Shown piece by piece: positions 1 to 9,461 of a DNA stretch of 64,000 nt. A program made the translations under genes and the position numbers. Each line of letters starts with the position of its first letter. The stretch's first letter is position 1. Location of the stretch: the NCBI GenBank assembly GCA_032717465.1, contig JAVRFU010003718.1, forward strand, positions 3,088,445-3,152,444, given 5' to 3'. This DNA comes from Coenobita brevimanus (lineage: Eukaryota > Arthropoda > Malacostraca > Decapoda > Coenobitidae). The notes under the pieces were generated by a model, which worked only from the letters and a program-made list of their open reading frames with translations, searched no databases and was not told the origin of the DNA.

Positions 1-1288
1 CCTCCACTTTACACTCAAATTCCTTCCAAATTCCTCATCCACTCTCTTCTTACTCTCTCTTACTAATCTTTTCACCTCTCTCTTCCTTTCCACATATAAC
101 TCTCTCTTCCGCCTCTCAACTTCTTCCACGCCCCTATTTCTCACCCATTCATTGTATGCTTTCTTCTTTTGTGCCACAGCCTGTTTCACCTCTTCAGTCC
201 ACCATGCTGTTCCTTGCACCCCATCCTCCTTCTCTTCCTTCCACACACCACATCACATGCTGTACATATTTCTCCTGTAAATATCTTACACACACCTTCC
301 ACGTCTCCCATCTGCTCCAATTCATATTTGCCCAATCGTTCCTCCACTTCTCTCTTATACTCTGCCTTTTTCTCATCTTCTTGCAACCTTTCCACTCTCC
401 TTGCAACTACTCCTTCCTCTCGTCTTTCCCTTCTTCTATTCCTCCATCTCACTTGCATCCTAATTCTGGCCACCACCAAGTAGTGGTCAGAAAGTCCACT
501 CCCCCAACCTCTATACACTCTTGCATCCTTTACACATCTTCGCATCCTTTCATCCACACACACATAATCAATCATTGCCTTCCTTTCATTCAGTTCACCC
601 CCCACCCTTCTCATCACTCGCCATGTATACCTGTGGATCATTTTATGCCTGAAGAGGGTATTGGCTATAACCAACCCCTCCCAGCACAAATGTCCACTAA
701 CGCACTCCCATTCTCATCTATCTCGGCAGGCACACCCCACTCACCAACTATTCCATCCACCTTCACATTACCAACTTTACCATTCATATCACCAATCAAA
801 AACACTCTCTCATTCCTTACAAACTTTTCCATGCACACTTCCACATTTGTCCAGAACTCTTCTCTCACTCTTCTAGCACGATCTTGCGTTGGCGCATACA
901 CACACACAATCGCCCACATTTGTATTCCAACTTTCAACTTTACCCACACAATCCCTGACCCAACTGATCCATACTGTCTTATGCTCTTCTTCCATCTTTT
1001 ACTCACAACTATACACACTCCTTCCTTTGCCCTCTCATTCTCATCTACTCCTGCACATATACCCCATCCATACTCCCATTCTCTCACACTTTCTCCTCTC
1101 CATTTTGTTTCAGTTATTCCACATACATCCACTTTCGCACCCTCAAGCACCTGGACAATCTCTCTCTCTTTCACCTCATCATTCGCTCCTCTTACATTCC
1201 ATGTACTCATTACCAAGTCCTTTGTCCGGTCCTGGGTCGTCATCGTTTGGTCAGTCCTTGTCCGAGGCTTCTTGTTTGTTTTTTTAGT
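1..1288 (-). mobile_element. RTE-like non-LTR retrotransposon, 5' half (copy A)
   Basis: This minus-strand element is cut by the window edge. The visible part covers the end of the linker before the reverse transcriptase, the AP-type endonuclease and the presumed 5' leader. The 5' boundary is set at about 1288, where the sequence meets the fold-back element. The duplicate at 13642-16719 shows the whole element. Assignment to an RTE-like lineage rests on endonuclease and reverse-transcriptase motif style and on the tetranucleotide tail of sister copies; the exact clade is not proven. Confidence 0.85.
186..1243 (-). pseudogene. AP endonuclease domain of RTE-like element, frameshifted (copy A)
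   Basis: The frame begins with ATG at 1243. The first 48 residues hold the STWNVRG motif (about residues 13-19) and ITETKW with the catalytic-type Glu near 45. VCVYAPT follows near 114-119 and LIGDMNGKVG near 149-158. The frame breaks near 665-689 at a C run and continues in another frame (186-689) through IANTLF, YTWRVMRR, MIDYVCVDERM and GLSDHYLVV, the last being the usual SDH motif of this nuclease. The domain would nick target DNA for target-primed reverse transcription. A one-base loss in the C run at about 675 breaks it; copy B is intact there. Confidence 0.85.
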
Positions 1289-1984
1289 TATATTACTATT
1301 TGCATCAATGCAAGGAGAGTACTGATGGAAACAGTAATGTATTCCATGAACCCCTTAATAACCTCCGACATTGAACAACCCTTTACAGTACCGATGTCGA
1401 GTTAGTGAGCTATGGAGTCAGAGGGTCAGTTAATCTCAGATGTTGTCGCCCATTTGGTAAATGCACCATAACTTTATTAATTCTCCAGTCAATCATAGCG
1501 AATCATAGCATGCGTTTAGGGAGCTAAATAACACATTTCTAGGTGCACCAGACGATTATCTTCACATCTTATAAGAAAATGGAAGAAATTAAATCCCTCC
1601 CTGAGTACGTAAAGTTCTTCCATTCTTCTGAAATCAATTTATTTTTCTTAAAGATGGGAAGATAATCGTCTGGCTCACCTAGCAATGTGTTATTTAGCTT
1701 CCTAAATCCATGTTATGATTCGCTATGAGTCATGGAAAGATTGATAAAGTTACGGTCTATTTACCAAATGGGCGAAACATCTGAGATTAACCGACCGCCT
1801 AACTGCTTGGAATCGTAGCGTAGTCATGCAAACATACCAGTGACCTTCATTCCCTCCCCATAATTGTTCAGTTTTCTTTATAGCTCACACTCACTTAACA
1901 TCACTGACATCGGTACTGTAAAAGGTTGTTCAATGTCGGAGGCTATTAAGGGGTTAATGGGATATATTACTATTTGCATCAATG
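1289..1984. mobile_element. Fold-back (long inverted repeat) element, copy A
   Basis: The left arm (about 1321-1590) is the imperfect reverse complement of the right arm (about 1640-1984). Shared landmarks on opposite strands are CCCCTTAATA..CCTCCGACATT, TACAGTACCGATGTC, CATTTGGTAAAT, AGATAATCGTCTGG and ATTCGCTATGA. A short loop is left near 1600. A 22 bp direct repeat starting TATATTACTATTTGC occurs at 1289-1310 and 1963-1984. No coding frame is seen. It resembles a non-autonomous fold-back or MITE-type DNA element; the superfamily is not recognised. It sits directly upstream of the RTE 5' end. Confidence 0.75.
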
Positions 1985-2109
1985 CTCTCTCTTTCACGTT
2001 AAGCACAAAAACAAACAAAAGAATGAGCACTAAATGTACGTTTAACTTTCATCAGAGAGACCTTAGCAATTCATATTCCTCCAGATTATTTTTAAGTATT
2101 TTTCTGACT

Positions 2110-2170
2110 TTAGGTTACGTTAGGTTTGGTTAAATACAGTTAAACTCGGTTAGGTTAGGTTCAGTTAAAC
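2110..2170 (+). repeat. Degenerate TTAGG-type repeats
   Basis: About 60 bp contains several TTAGGTT units, for example TTAGGTTACGTTAGG and GGTTAGGTTAGGTT, mixed with GTTAAA variants. TTAGG is the canonical arthropod telomere unit. Here it is short, interrupted and surrounded by transposon relics, so it is at most an interstitial or coincidental tract. It is repeated in copy B at 17542-17602. Confidence 0.55.
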
Positions 2171-2399
2171 AGGACAGTCCCTTCCACCATTATGCTGAGG
2201 AATAAAAATACTAGAGCTGTCACAGCCGTACAGCTAAAAACAATGGGGAAACTGATTTAACAAGCAACATTTATTTATGGGTAATGCAGTACAGTGTCAT
2301 GGGCTACTCAATTACCGGTAAGTCATTTTCAGGAAGGCATCAACAATGAAAGAATTTCAAGAATTAGCGTGGGGGCTTGGAACGTAACCCTCGCTAATT

Positions 2400-2676
2400 T
2401 GGTGGGGGTGGTTACTGTAGTGTATGATACTGTGCAATATTGTAATCAATACAGTACTATACCTGAATCTGAATAAAAATATAAAAATTAGTGAACATAC
2501 AGAAGTGTAATGAAACATTAGGCCTACAATCCACAGATATCACTTCCTAGACTGCCGAGATGATTCCGGACATATGCCGAAAAATCAAAGATTTTCGCAA
2601 ATGGGACTATTTCTCAAAACTGCCGAAATGTCGGCTCTACCGAACAATCAGCTGCAGAATAATAGGACTTTTACTG
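2400..2676 (+). mobile_element. Tigger/pogo-like DNA transposon, right end (copy A)
   Basis: The segment is about 80 percent similar by eye to 13310-13460, sharing CAATACAGTACTATACCT and TTAGTGAACATA. It ends at 2676 with CTTTTACTG followed by TA. The reverse complement of this end (CAGTAAAAGTCC, then ATTATTC) matches the left terminus at 13147 (CAGTATAAGTCC, then ATTATTC). The TA next to it and the CAGT..ACTG ends are typical of the Tc1/mariner-pogo group. The insertion site is inside the CR1 relic that resumes at 2677. The left terminus was not located and no transposase is visible. Confidence 0.6.
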
Positions 2677-3085
2677 TACTTGACAAATGTAAGCAAGAAC
2701 CCAAGTTGTATCATATGTTTGTTAATGGCAAACTGAAACAAAAGGAAGGAATCAACAAACTGAAAGTAGAAGGAAAGGTCTATAAAGATGCGGCAATGCA
2801 AGTTGAAATGATGAACAAAAGTTTCAAATAGGTTTTCGCTTAAGAAAGTGATTTCGTGGAGGGGGAGGGAGTGACTAGAATTGTTGTGATAAAAGATGTA
2901 AAACTGGAAGTGAAGGAAGTGTATAAATTACTGGAAATTCAAGATGTAAGGAAACCCCAGGGCTGGGCAGAATCACTAACTGGGTACTGAAGGGATGCAG
3001 AGAACAACTGGCAGATAAAATTTACAGTTAAATTGTGTGTTCTCTGGAAGAAGTGCCAAGAGAATGGAAGAGGACCAATGTGGTA
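2677..3085 (+). pseudogene. CR1-like retrotransposon relic, upstream part (copy A)
   Basis: The translation includes DKCKQEPKLY, MFVNGKLKQKEGINKLK and KDAAMQVEMMNKSF. These are close to the same region of the better preserved CR1-like element at 62230-62370. The following DNA (2880-3085) aligns with the start of the reverse-transcriptase domain up to the equivalent of VPREWKRTNVV, but is full of stops and frame changes. The relic is interrupted at TA 3084-3085 by a 3.35 kb insertion and resumes at 6436. It is non-functional. Confidence 0.8.
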
Positions 3086-3244
3086 TGGCAGAATCCCGAT
3101 TTAAGACAAAACAAAACAACGATCTTACAATAACAAAGGCATATCATTTCTCCCATAATTACTTAATACCACGGTAATACCAAACCACTCAATTGCACGA
3201 GAGAAACTGTGGGAAACGGGTGTGTTAAGGTATTGTATTTCAAG

Positions 3245-3410
3245 ATACAACTCGTGTGTTATGCTTTTGTTGGTCACTGATTGGCTTCCTCGACCCAATC
3301 CAACCCACGTGACCCATGTCACATATCACCTGCCACAGCCTGCCTCACTGTTGTGTAGACAGTCGCTGTCATCAGAAGTTTATTTGCTTTATTCCTTCCT
3401 CCTCATTTCC
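3245..3410 (+). repeat. Dispersed repeat inside the TA-flanked element
   Basis: This stretch (TTTTGTTGGTC, GACCCA, CACGTGACCCATGTC, CTGCCACAGCCTGCC) recurs at 18677-18842 in copy B and, in inverted orientation and diverged, at about 12625-12790. That indicates a third copy of the same DNA element family between the duplicated segments. Confidence 0.6.
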
Positions 3411-3865
3411 TCTCAGAACTCTGAGCACATACTTTCAAAGTAACTTTAGTTATGCCTAAACACCATGAAAGTGCTATGAACACAAGAAAAGCATTTATTC
3501 GAAATGAAACTAAAATTGTTGGACAAAGTGGCATGTGGTGTGGCAGCTTAAATGCAAATGATCAGACAGATATGACTCAGGTGTGTTTACGATATGGATA
3601 GTTCTCTTTGTTGGAAAAAAAAAAAGTTAATGATGAAGGAGCAGTAAAATTCAGGTTTTCACCTTTAGTGCAGCATGTAAAAAGAAAAAGGGGGGGAGAG
3701 GGTTTTGTGCCTGATGTTTATCATGAACTGATGATCTTTGGTCGAGATAATTCGCATCTTACGATATGTCAAGACACTAGGTGTTTACATACAGAGTTAG
3801 GTAAAAATAACGTGGGTTCAGTTCCTGTGAATTATGCTGCCATACAAATAATACTGCTTTGCTGA

Positions 3866-4289
3866 CTTGCTTATTATTCACGATTACTGCATTCGTGTAC
3901 TGTCTCTGAGAAGTGAGAAATACGCAATCACTCGATGATGACAACTTCTTCATAGCATTTGGTTTCCTTTACTGTTGACCACTAATGGCTTTCAAAAATA
4001 GTTTCACACTGCTTTTTTTTTTTCTTTTCTTTTCTTTTTTTTAAGCACCAAAAGTAATCCTGATGAAATATGTCTGATGCTGGTATGCCATTGGTCACAA
4101 GCTGATTAGGTCAAAAGTTTTTTGCTTGATTGGTAATGAGGACATTCAAGAGGCTTAGTGGCAATCCTTGCAGATTCAAATTTTTATGGGGAGTATTAGG
4201 GGGCAATACTAATCAGTCAGGTTAGAAAGCAGTATGCACTGATGTGTCCAATCGGTGAGATCGTATCTAAACACACTGTCTTGGCTGTC
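3866..4289. other. Non-coding interior of TA-flanked element
   Basis: No coding frame or recognisable motif is seen apart from the poly-T run near 4013-4042. The same sequence occurs in copy B at about 19299-19719, with a shorter T run. Confidence 0.6.
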
Positions 4290-4293
4290 TTAA

Positions 4294-6266
4294 CCCCTTG
4301 ACCGCGGGGCGTCACTTTCGTGACGCTTGGGAGCAAGGGATCATACCGCGGGGCGTCGCTTTTGTGATTCTGTGTTATTTTGAATTCACCCGGGCTTCCA
4401 AGTGGGGGCTTGTATCATCTATCGGTACTGCCAATGTCCAACACTAGTCAGCACTCCTAATCTCATCTGTACTCCCATCCATTGTTGACAATTTAGCCAT
4501 TTCTCCCCGTTCTTGACTCCCCTCCCTACCCCCCCTCCATTACCCTATCCTCTCGCCTGCCCGGCCGTGCTACGCTAAGTAAATCTTCCCTGGAATTTTT
4601 CACTGATTTCATCCATTGAAATAAGCCCTATGTCCTATTCTTATACCAAATAATATATACAAGAAAGAAATAAGGTAAGTAAGAGTGCCATACACCTGGA
4701 ATTGGCTAATTATCACCTGACAACACCTCACGTGCACTCGTTCGCTAATTTTCGCTGTTTTTTTCCCCTTGAAATATGCCCTATAATCTATTTTCGTAAT
4801 AAATATACATGTAAGGAGGGAAGGGAGAACCCTAAGTGATATTTACATTCACCTGGAACTACCTAATTTATAATGTATTGTCTAGATTTCCTGCCAATCA
4901 TATCAGTGCTAGACAAAGCTGTTTCAAGATATAACATTGGTAGCTCTGAATATATATATCTCCTAAGTAGGCCTCTAATCTATTTTCGTAATAAATATAC
5001 ATGTAAGGAGGGAAGGGAGCAACCTAAGTGATATTTACATTCACCTGGAACTACCAAATTTATAATGTATTGTCTAGATTTCCTGCCAATCATATCAGTG
5101 CTAGACTTAGCTGTTTCAAGAAGTAATATTGGTAACTCTGAATAACCCCTAGCAGGCCTCTACGCTGGTGGTCCTCCGTTATCACTCAGTTCTCTCTCAA
5201 CTTCCGAAGCGAGAGTACGTATGTTTCTTCTTGCTGACTTCAAGGCCTTTTTTCACCCCCATGCAAATGGCCCTGTGACCTTTACCCCCTACTAAACCTC
5301 GTGTGGAAAGAGGTAAAGGGCTGACAATTGATAAAAGAGTGACTACGATCTTTCTATTGAGTAAAACAGTGCAAGTGGAATTGTAAATAATGTGTAAATA
5401 ATGTGTAAACAGCAAATGAAAGTAATGAATGTAAATATACGTGAACAATGGAAAATAGTTTTATAAGTTATTTCAAGTGACAGTGCACAACACAGTGTAA
5501 ATAAAATAGAAATGTAAATAACGTAAATAAAATAGAGAACGTAAATAGAAATGTAAATGAGTAGTATTATAAGAATACGAGTATATACCCTAGGAGTAAT
5601 GAAAGTGAAAGTTTCACTCTAGCATGTCTGAATGCTATGAGTTATGAGAGTGAAGATGAAAGTGACATTCACTCTCAATGCCAGTATACAGGACGAGAAA
5701 GTGAATGCTACGTATTTTACTGAAAGAAATTGAATCCCTACAGTGACAATAAACTAATACTACTGAAGAAAACTTATGGATAAAGACTATAGATATATAT
5801 AAGTGTTATATAGTAATAGAAATATGAAGTGTGAGGGGTTTTATGAATAATAAATGACAGACTACCAAGAGCGAACTAGTGCCAGTGCGACGATCAGACG
5901 CGCTCGTAATTTACATTGCTTTTAGTGTTTTTTTTTTTAGTATGGATCCCAAACTACTTGAAAATTGTAGAATAGTGTTTATAGTGTTTGTATCTGGCTG
6001 TGGTAATCATATTACGGGTTGTCGGGAAGTGTAAAGTGGAGACTTCGTTACCCTACTTCAGAGGTCTCCACAAGTCCTACGGTAACCGACGAAGGCTCAA
6101 CAATCATTCCAGGAGAAAGCTGAAGGTATGTGCCATAAGCATATATAATTTTATTATTCTAGGACTAATAACTGATTTTTGGCAAATATTTTTTGAGAGT
6201 CTGTCGGAGCCCAAATAACCCCGCGGCACACGCAAGTTATTGGTAAACAAGCCCGCGGTGTAGGGG
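4294..6266. mobile_element. Non-autonomous piggyBac-like element with empty site in copy B
   Basis: The insertion is bounded by TTAA at 4290-4293 and 6267-6270. Its termini are inverted: CCCCTTGACCGCGGGG at the left and, on the complementary strand, CCCCTACACCGCGGGC at the right. Copy B has the same flanks joined through one TTAA at 19720-19723, so the element boundaries are directly visible. TTAA target duplication and CCC-starting termini are hallmarks of the piggyBac superfamily. At 1973 bp there is no transposase-length frame, so it would need enzyme in trans. The interior has a tandem duplication of about 200 bp (4770-4950 and 4972-5150). Confidence 0.88.
4770..5150 (+). repeat. ~200 bp tandem duplication inside the piggyBac-like element
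   Basis: Two consecutive copies start with CTAATCTATTTTCGTAATAA-type sequence and share ATACATGTAAGGAGGGAAGG, CATTCACCTGGAACTACC and TCCTGCCAATCATATCAGTG. A more diverged third trace may exist around 4620-4720. Confidence 0.75.
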
Positions 6267-6435
6267 TTAAGGCAGGCGTATTTGTAATAATCTATCTATA
6301 TTTTTAACGAAAAACAGGAGGCTCCTAGAACCTAAACCCCTACTTTACATGTAAATATATGTCACGTTTCAGCACTAACTTGATTTTGCACGAGGTTCTG
6401 CATAACCTATCTCGTGCTGTATGAAGACTCTACTG

Positions 6436-6990
6436 TACCAATTTGTTAGGGAGGAAACAAAGAAGAACCTCTGAATCATAGACCAGTGTTCTTGGCCACC
6501 ATAGACGCAAAATTGTTCGAGAGAATCACGAAAGACAGATGGATAAAATATCTGGAGGAGATGGAGATTTTAGAAGAAAGTTAGTTTGGATTCAGATGTG
6601 AAAGGTGTGTGTTTCCAACCTGTTTAGCTTCTACTCAAGGGTGATAGACGTGCTATAGGAAAGGGGTAGTTGAGTGAACAGTGTGTATTTAGATCTCGAG
6701 AAAGCCTTTGACAAGGTAACCCATTGCAACTAATGTGGAAATTGGAGCACACAAGACTGAAGGGGAACTTTCTGGAGTGGTTGAGAGACTTCTTGTGAGA
6801 CTGACTAATGAGAATATTCATAAAGAACAGTAATGCAAGTCTCTTTGCTGATGATGTGAAGATCATGAGGAAAGTAGAAGTTGAACAAGACTGTAAAATG
6901 CTGCAGGAGAACCTGGATAGGAATCATGATTGGAGCCACATGAGGGAAATAAAAATTCAACGCAAAAAAATGAACAATACTAGAAATGGG
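6436..6990 (+). pseudogene. CR1-like retrotransposon relic, downstream part (copy A)
   Basis: The relic resumes at the equivalent of PIYKGGN and runs through NHRPVFLATIDAKL, a broken YLDLEKAFDKV (motif A) near 6690-6715, the WLRDFL region and SLFADDVKIM (motif C, FADD) at about 6838-6870. It contains many stops. It ends at GAAATGGGT, where a minus-strand RTE-like copy has inserted with its tetranucleotide tail. The matching position in the 62 kb element is near 63308. Confidence 0.8.
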
Positions 6991-9160
6991 TCTATCTATC
7001 TCTTGCCAGATGCCTGAATCCCGTTTGGGGTGGCCACAAACAAATCGCCTCCACGTTGCCTTGTCCCCGGAATTTCATCGCCCTGATACCAGCTAACACA
7101 CCCCTCTCTCTTATACTTCTCCATTCCATCCCTCCATCTCATTCTTAGCTTTCCCCTCCCTCTCCCCCCCTTCCACCTCACTCACATACACTCTCCTCGT
7201 CACTCTCTCACTCTCCATCCTCTCCACATGGCCAAACTACCTCAATGTGTTTCTCCCAACACTCCCTATCACATCCACATCCACATCACAATGCTCCTTC
7301 ACTTCCTCATTTGTCAGTCTGTCTCTCCATGTGACTCCACAGGCTCCTCTTAAATAACTTATTTCCACTGCTCTCACTCTTGACCTGCGTCTCTCCAACA
7401 ACATCCAAGCTTCATTTGCATAGTGTTACAGTTGGTATCACAATACTGTCATGTACTGTAGTAGCTTTTTCACTTCCATGCTCACCTCCCTATTTCTCAT
7501 CACTGCTTTCAGTGAACCAACAACCTTCCTTCCCTACTGTACCCTTTCAAGCACTTCACCCTCTAAACTTCCATTCTCACTAACCACACTACCCAAGTAC
7601 CTCAATGCACTCACTTTCTCCATATCCTCACCATCCAACCTCACTGTACATTCTGTGACTTCATTCCTCTCAAACACCATAACTTTACTTTTGTTTACAT
7701 TAACTTTCAGCTTCCTCCTCCCACACACTGTCCCAAATTCATTCACCAAACCTTGCAACTCCAATTCATCTTCACTCAACAATACTGTATCATCAGCAAA
7801 CGGTAACACTGGAATCTTCCAAATCTAACCATCATTCATTAGAGCTACCGCCATATCCACTGCCCAACCTTGCAGACATCACACAACCCTGTTTCAGTCC
7901 CACATTCAGATCAAAGAACTCACTCAGCTCACCATCCACTCGCACTGTAGCCCTAGCTAATTCGTACATACTCTTCACAGCACTTAACAATTTCCTATCC
8001 ACTCCATATATTCTTAATACCTTCCACATACCTTGCCTATCTATTCTGTCATAAGCTTTCTCCAAGTCCATGAAGGCACCATACACTTTCTTTCCTTTCT
8101 CTAGATACTTCTCCACAAAACATCTTAGAACAAATATCTCATCTACACACCCTTTTCCTTTCCTAAATCCCCCTCGTTCTTCTCCAACTACCTCCTCTGT
8201 CATATGCCTAACCCTATCAATGAGTATTCTACCATATATTTTACCAGTCACACTAAGAAGGCAAATAACACTATGGTTACCACATACTTCTCTCTCCCCT
8301 TTTCCTTTGTATAAAGGAACAATTATACCTGATTTCCAGTCCTCCGGAACCCTTCCCTCTTCCCAAGCCAATCTACACAACTTCCTTAACCACCCCACAA
8401 CAATCTCGCCCCCATACCTCAGCTTCTCACCACACACTCCATCAATTCCTGGGGCCTTTCCCAACTCGATATTCTTCATTGCTTCCACTACTTCCCTCCT
8501 ACTGATCTCGTCCTCCCTCCTCTCATCTCTTCTTCTCCCAGCCATTCCCCAACCACATACACTCTCACTGCTCTCACTCTCTACATTCAACAAATCCTCA
8601 AAGTGCTCTTTCCATCTCCTCAATTTCTCTCTCTTCTCCACCAACAATCTATTATTCCTATCTTTCACTCCTCTACTATTTCCCCTTTCACACAGCCTTA
8701 CTTTCTTTAACTCCTTCCAAAACAATTTCTTACTCTCCCTCCATTTCACACTTACATTCCTCCCAAACTCTTCATCTACTTTCTTCTTACTCTCCTTCAC
8801 TAGTCTCTTCACCTCCCTTCTCCTACTCACATATACCTAACTCCTCTCTCTCATCTTCTCCCCTACCTCTACTTACTAACCATTCACTATATGCCTTCTT
8901 CTTTTGTTCCACAGCTCATTTCACCTCATCATTCCACCAAGCTGTCCCTTGCACACCCTTGCATCTCCTCCTCACTCCACAAACCACCTCACATGCCGCG
9001 CCTATCTCTTCCGTGAATATTTTACGTCTTCCATCCCTTCCATCTGCTCTAGCTCATACCTTCCCAATCTGTCTTCCAATATGCTCTTATACTCTGACAT
9101 TTTCTCACTAACTTCCAAACTCTCCACTCTTCTCACAGGAGCTGTTTCCTCCTATCTTCT
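6991..9160 (-). mobile_element. RTE-like retrotransposon, second copy, 5'-truncated (copy A)
   Basis: The 3' end is at the left, with the tail TCTATCTATCTC followed by TTGCCAGATGCC and GGGGTGGCCACAAACAAATC, shared by all RTE-like copies here. It runs through the C-terminal RWRDGMEKY region (6996-7181), the thumb region (7534-7809) and the reverse transcriptase (7832-8830). It fades out near 9160 in the linker before the endonuclease. It inserted into the CR1 relic. Diverged relative to the 13.6 kb copy, it represents an older subfamily. Confidence 0.85.
7832..8830 (-). pseudogene. Reverse transcriptase N-terminal and palm region of RTE-like element
   Basis: The 332-codon frame includes GKAPGIDGVCGEKL, GRVPEDWKSGIIVPLYKGKG, GGFRKGKGCVDEIFVLRCFV, motif A AFMDLEKAYDRIDR and motif B GLKQGCVMS. 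It then runs out of frame. The stretch between motifs B and C is deleted in this copy (around 7813-7876), so the FADD-bearing part (7534-7809) is in a separate frame. The polymerase cannot be functional. Confidence 0.85.
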
Positions 9161-9461
9161 TTTTATGGGGTGGGGCAGTAACCCACCACCAACCCTTTTA
9201 GTCGCATCGTACCACAAGCAGGGATACTGGGGGAGTATTCTTGAAACCCCCCTACCCCCAGGGGGGAGTGGTATCATATATTTTAGCTTGAAAACTTGCC
9301 GTTGACGGGCTCCTAGAACCCAACCGATATTTTATCATTAGCTACGTGTTCCATTATACGACTATGCCAAATTGAACCTGACTGCTCGTATCCTTGGGGC
9401 CTTTTACGACAAGCAGGGATACTGGGGGAGTATTCTTGAAAACCCCCCTACCCCCAGGGGG
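9161..9461 (+). repeat. Region with two copies of a 55 bp C/G-rich motif
   Basis: A motif beginning AC(C/G)ACAAGCAGGGATACT, running through GGGGGAGTATTCTTGAAA and ending in CCCCCCTACCCCCAGGGGGG occurs at 9211-9266 and 9406-9463. Only the first is present in copy B (22629-22684). Its end is a strong local C/G palindrome. I do not recognise the family; it looks like a conserved short interspersed module. No coding sequence is seen. Confidence 0.65.

Larger units (their letters stand above)
3086..6435. mobile_element. TA-flanked Tc1/mariner- or pogo-like insertion (copy A)
   Basis: The CR1 relic stops at TGTGGTA and resumes with TACCAATTTG, so the intervening DNA is an insertion flanked by TA (3084-3085 and 6436-6437). 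The right end reads ..GACTCTACTG, giving CAGTAGAGTC on the other strand. The left end TGGCAGAATC is a decayed match, differing mostly by transitions. It contains the piggyBac-like element at 4294-6266; without it the insertion is about 1.37 kb, as in copy B. It has a poly-T tract at 4013-4042 and a short frame of 85 codons at 3608 that I do not recognise. Confidence 0.6.
1..9402 (+). repeat. Segmental duplication, copy A
   Basis: This segment is repeated in the same orientation at 15432-22820. The offset is 15431 at the left edge and 13418 at the right edge. Almost all of the shift comes from the 1.97 kb TTAA-flanked insertion present only here. By eye the first 1.3 kb differs by only a handful of bases, while the stretch around 6.4-7.0 kb differs at roughly 2 percent. 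Homology stops at 9402 just after a GGGGCCT string. The left boundary lies outside the window. It could be a real tandem duplication or two haplotypes placed in series by the assembler. Confidence 0.95.

Noticed and set aside
156..1325. 389-codon plus-strand frame (and its twin at 15587-16756)
   Set aside because: Antisense of the RTE-like endonuclease and linker. The minus strand carries the recognisable motifs; the plus frame is Ser/Thr/His/Pro-rich with no domain.
1289..1984. Reading the 22 bp direct repeat as a normal target-site duplication
   Set aside because: It is too long for known cut-and-paste superfamilies and its sequence overlaps the inverted terminus, so it is more likely part of the element.
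4294..6266. A piggyBac transposase gene inside the TTAA element
   Set aside because: No long frame on either strand; the longest are under 90 codons without DDE-type context.
8070..8840. 256-codon plus-strand frame (also 21638-22258, 14041-14835 and 25794-26588)
   Set aside because: All are shadows of the minus-strand RTE-like polymerase.
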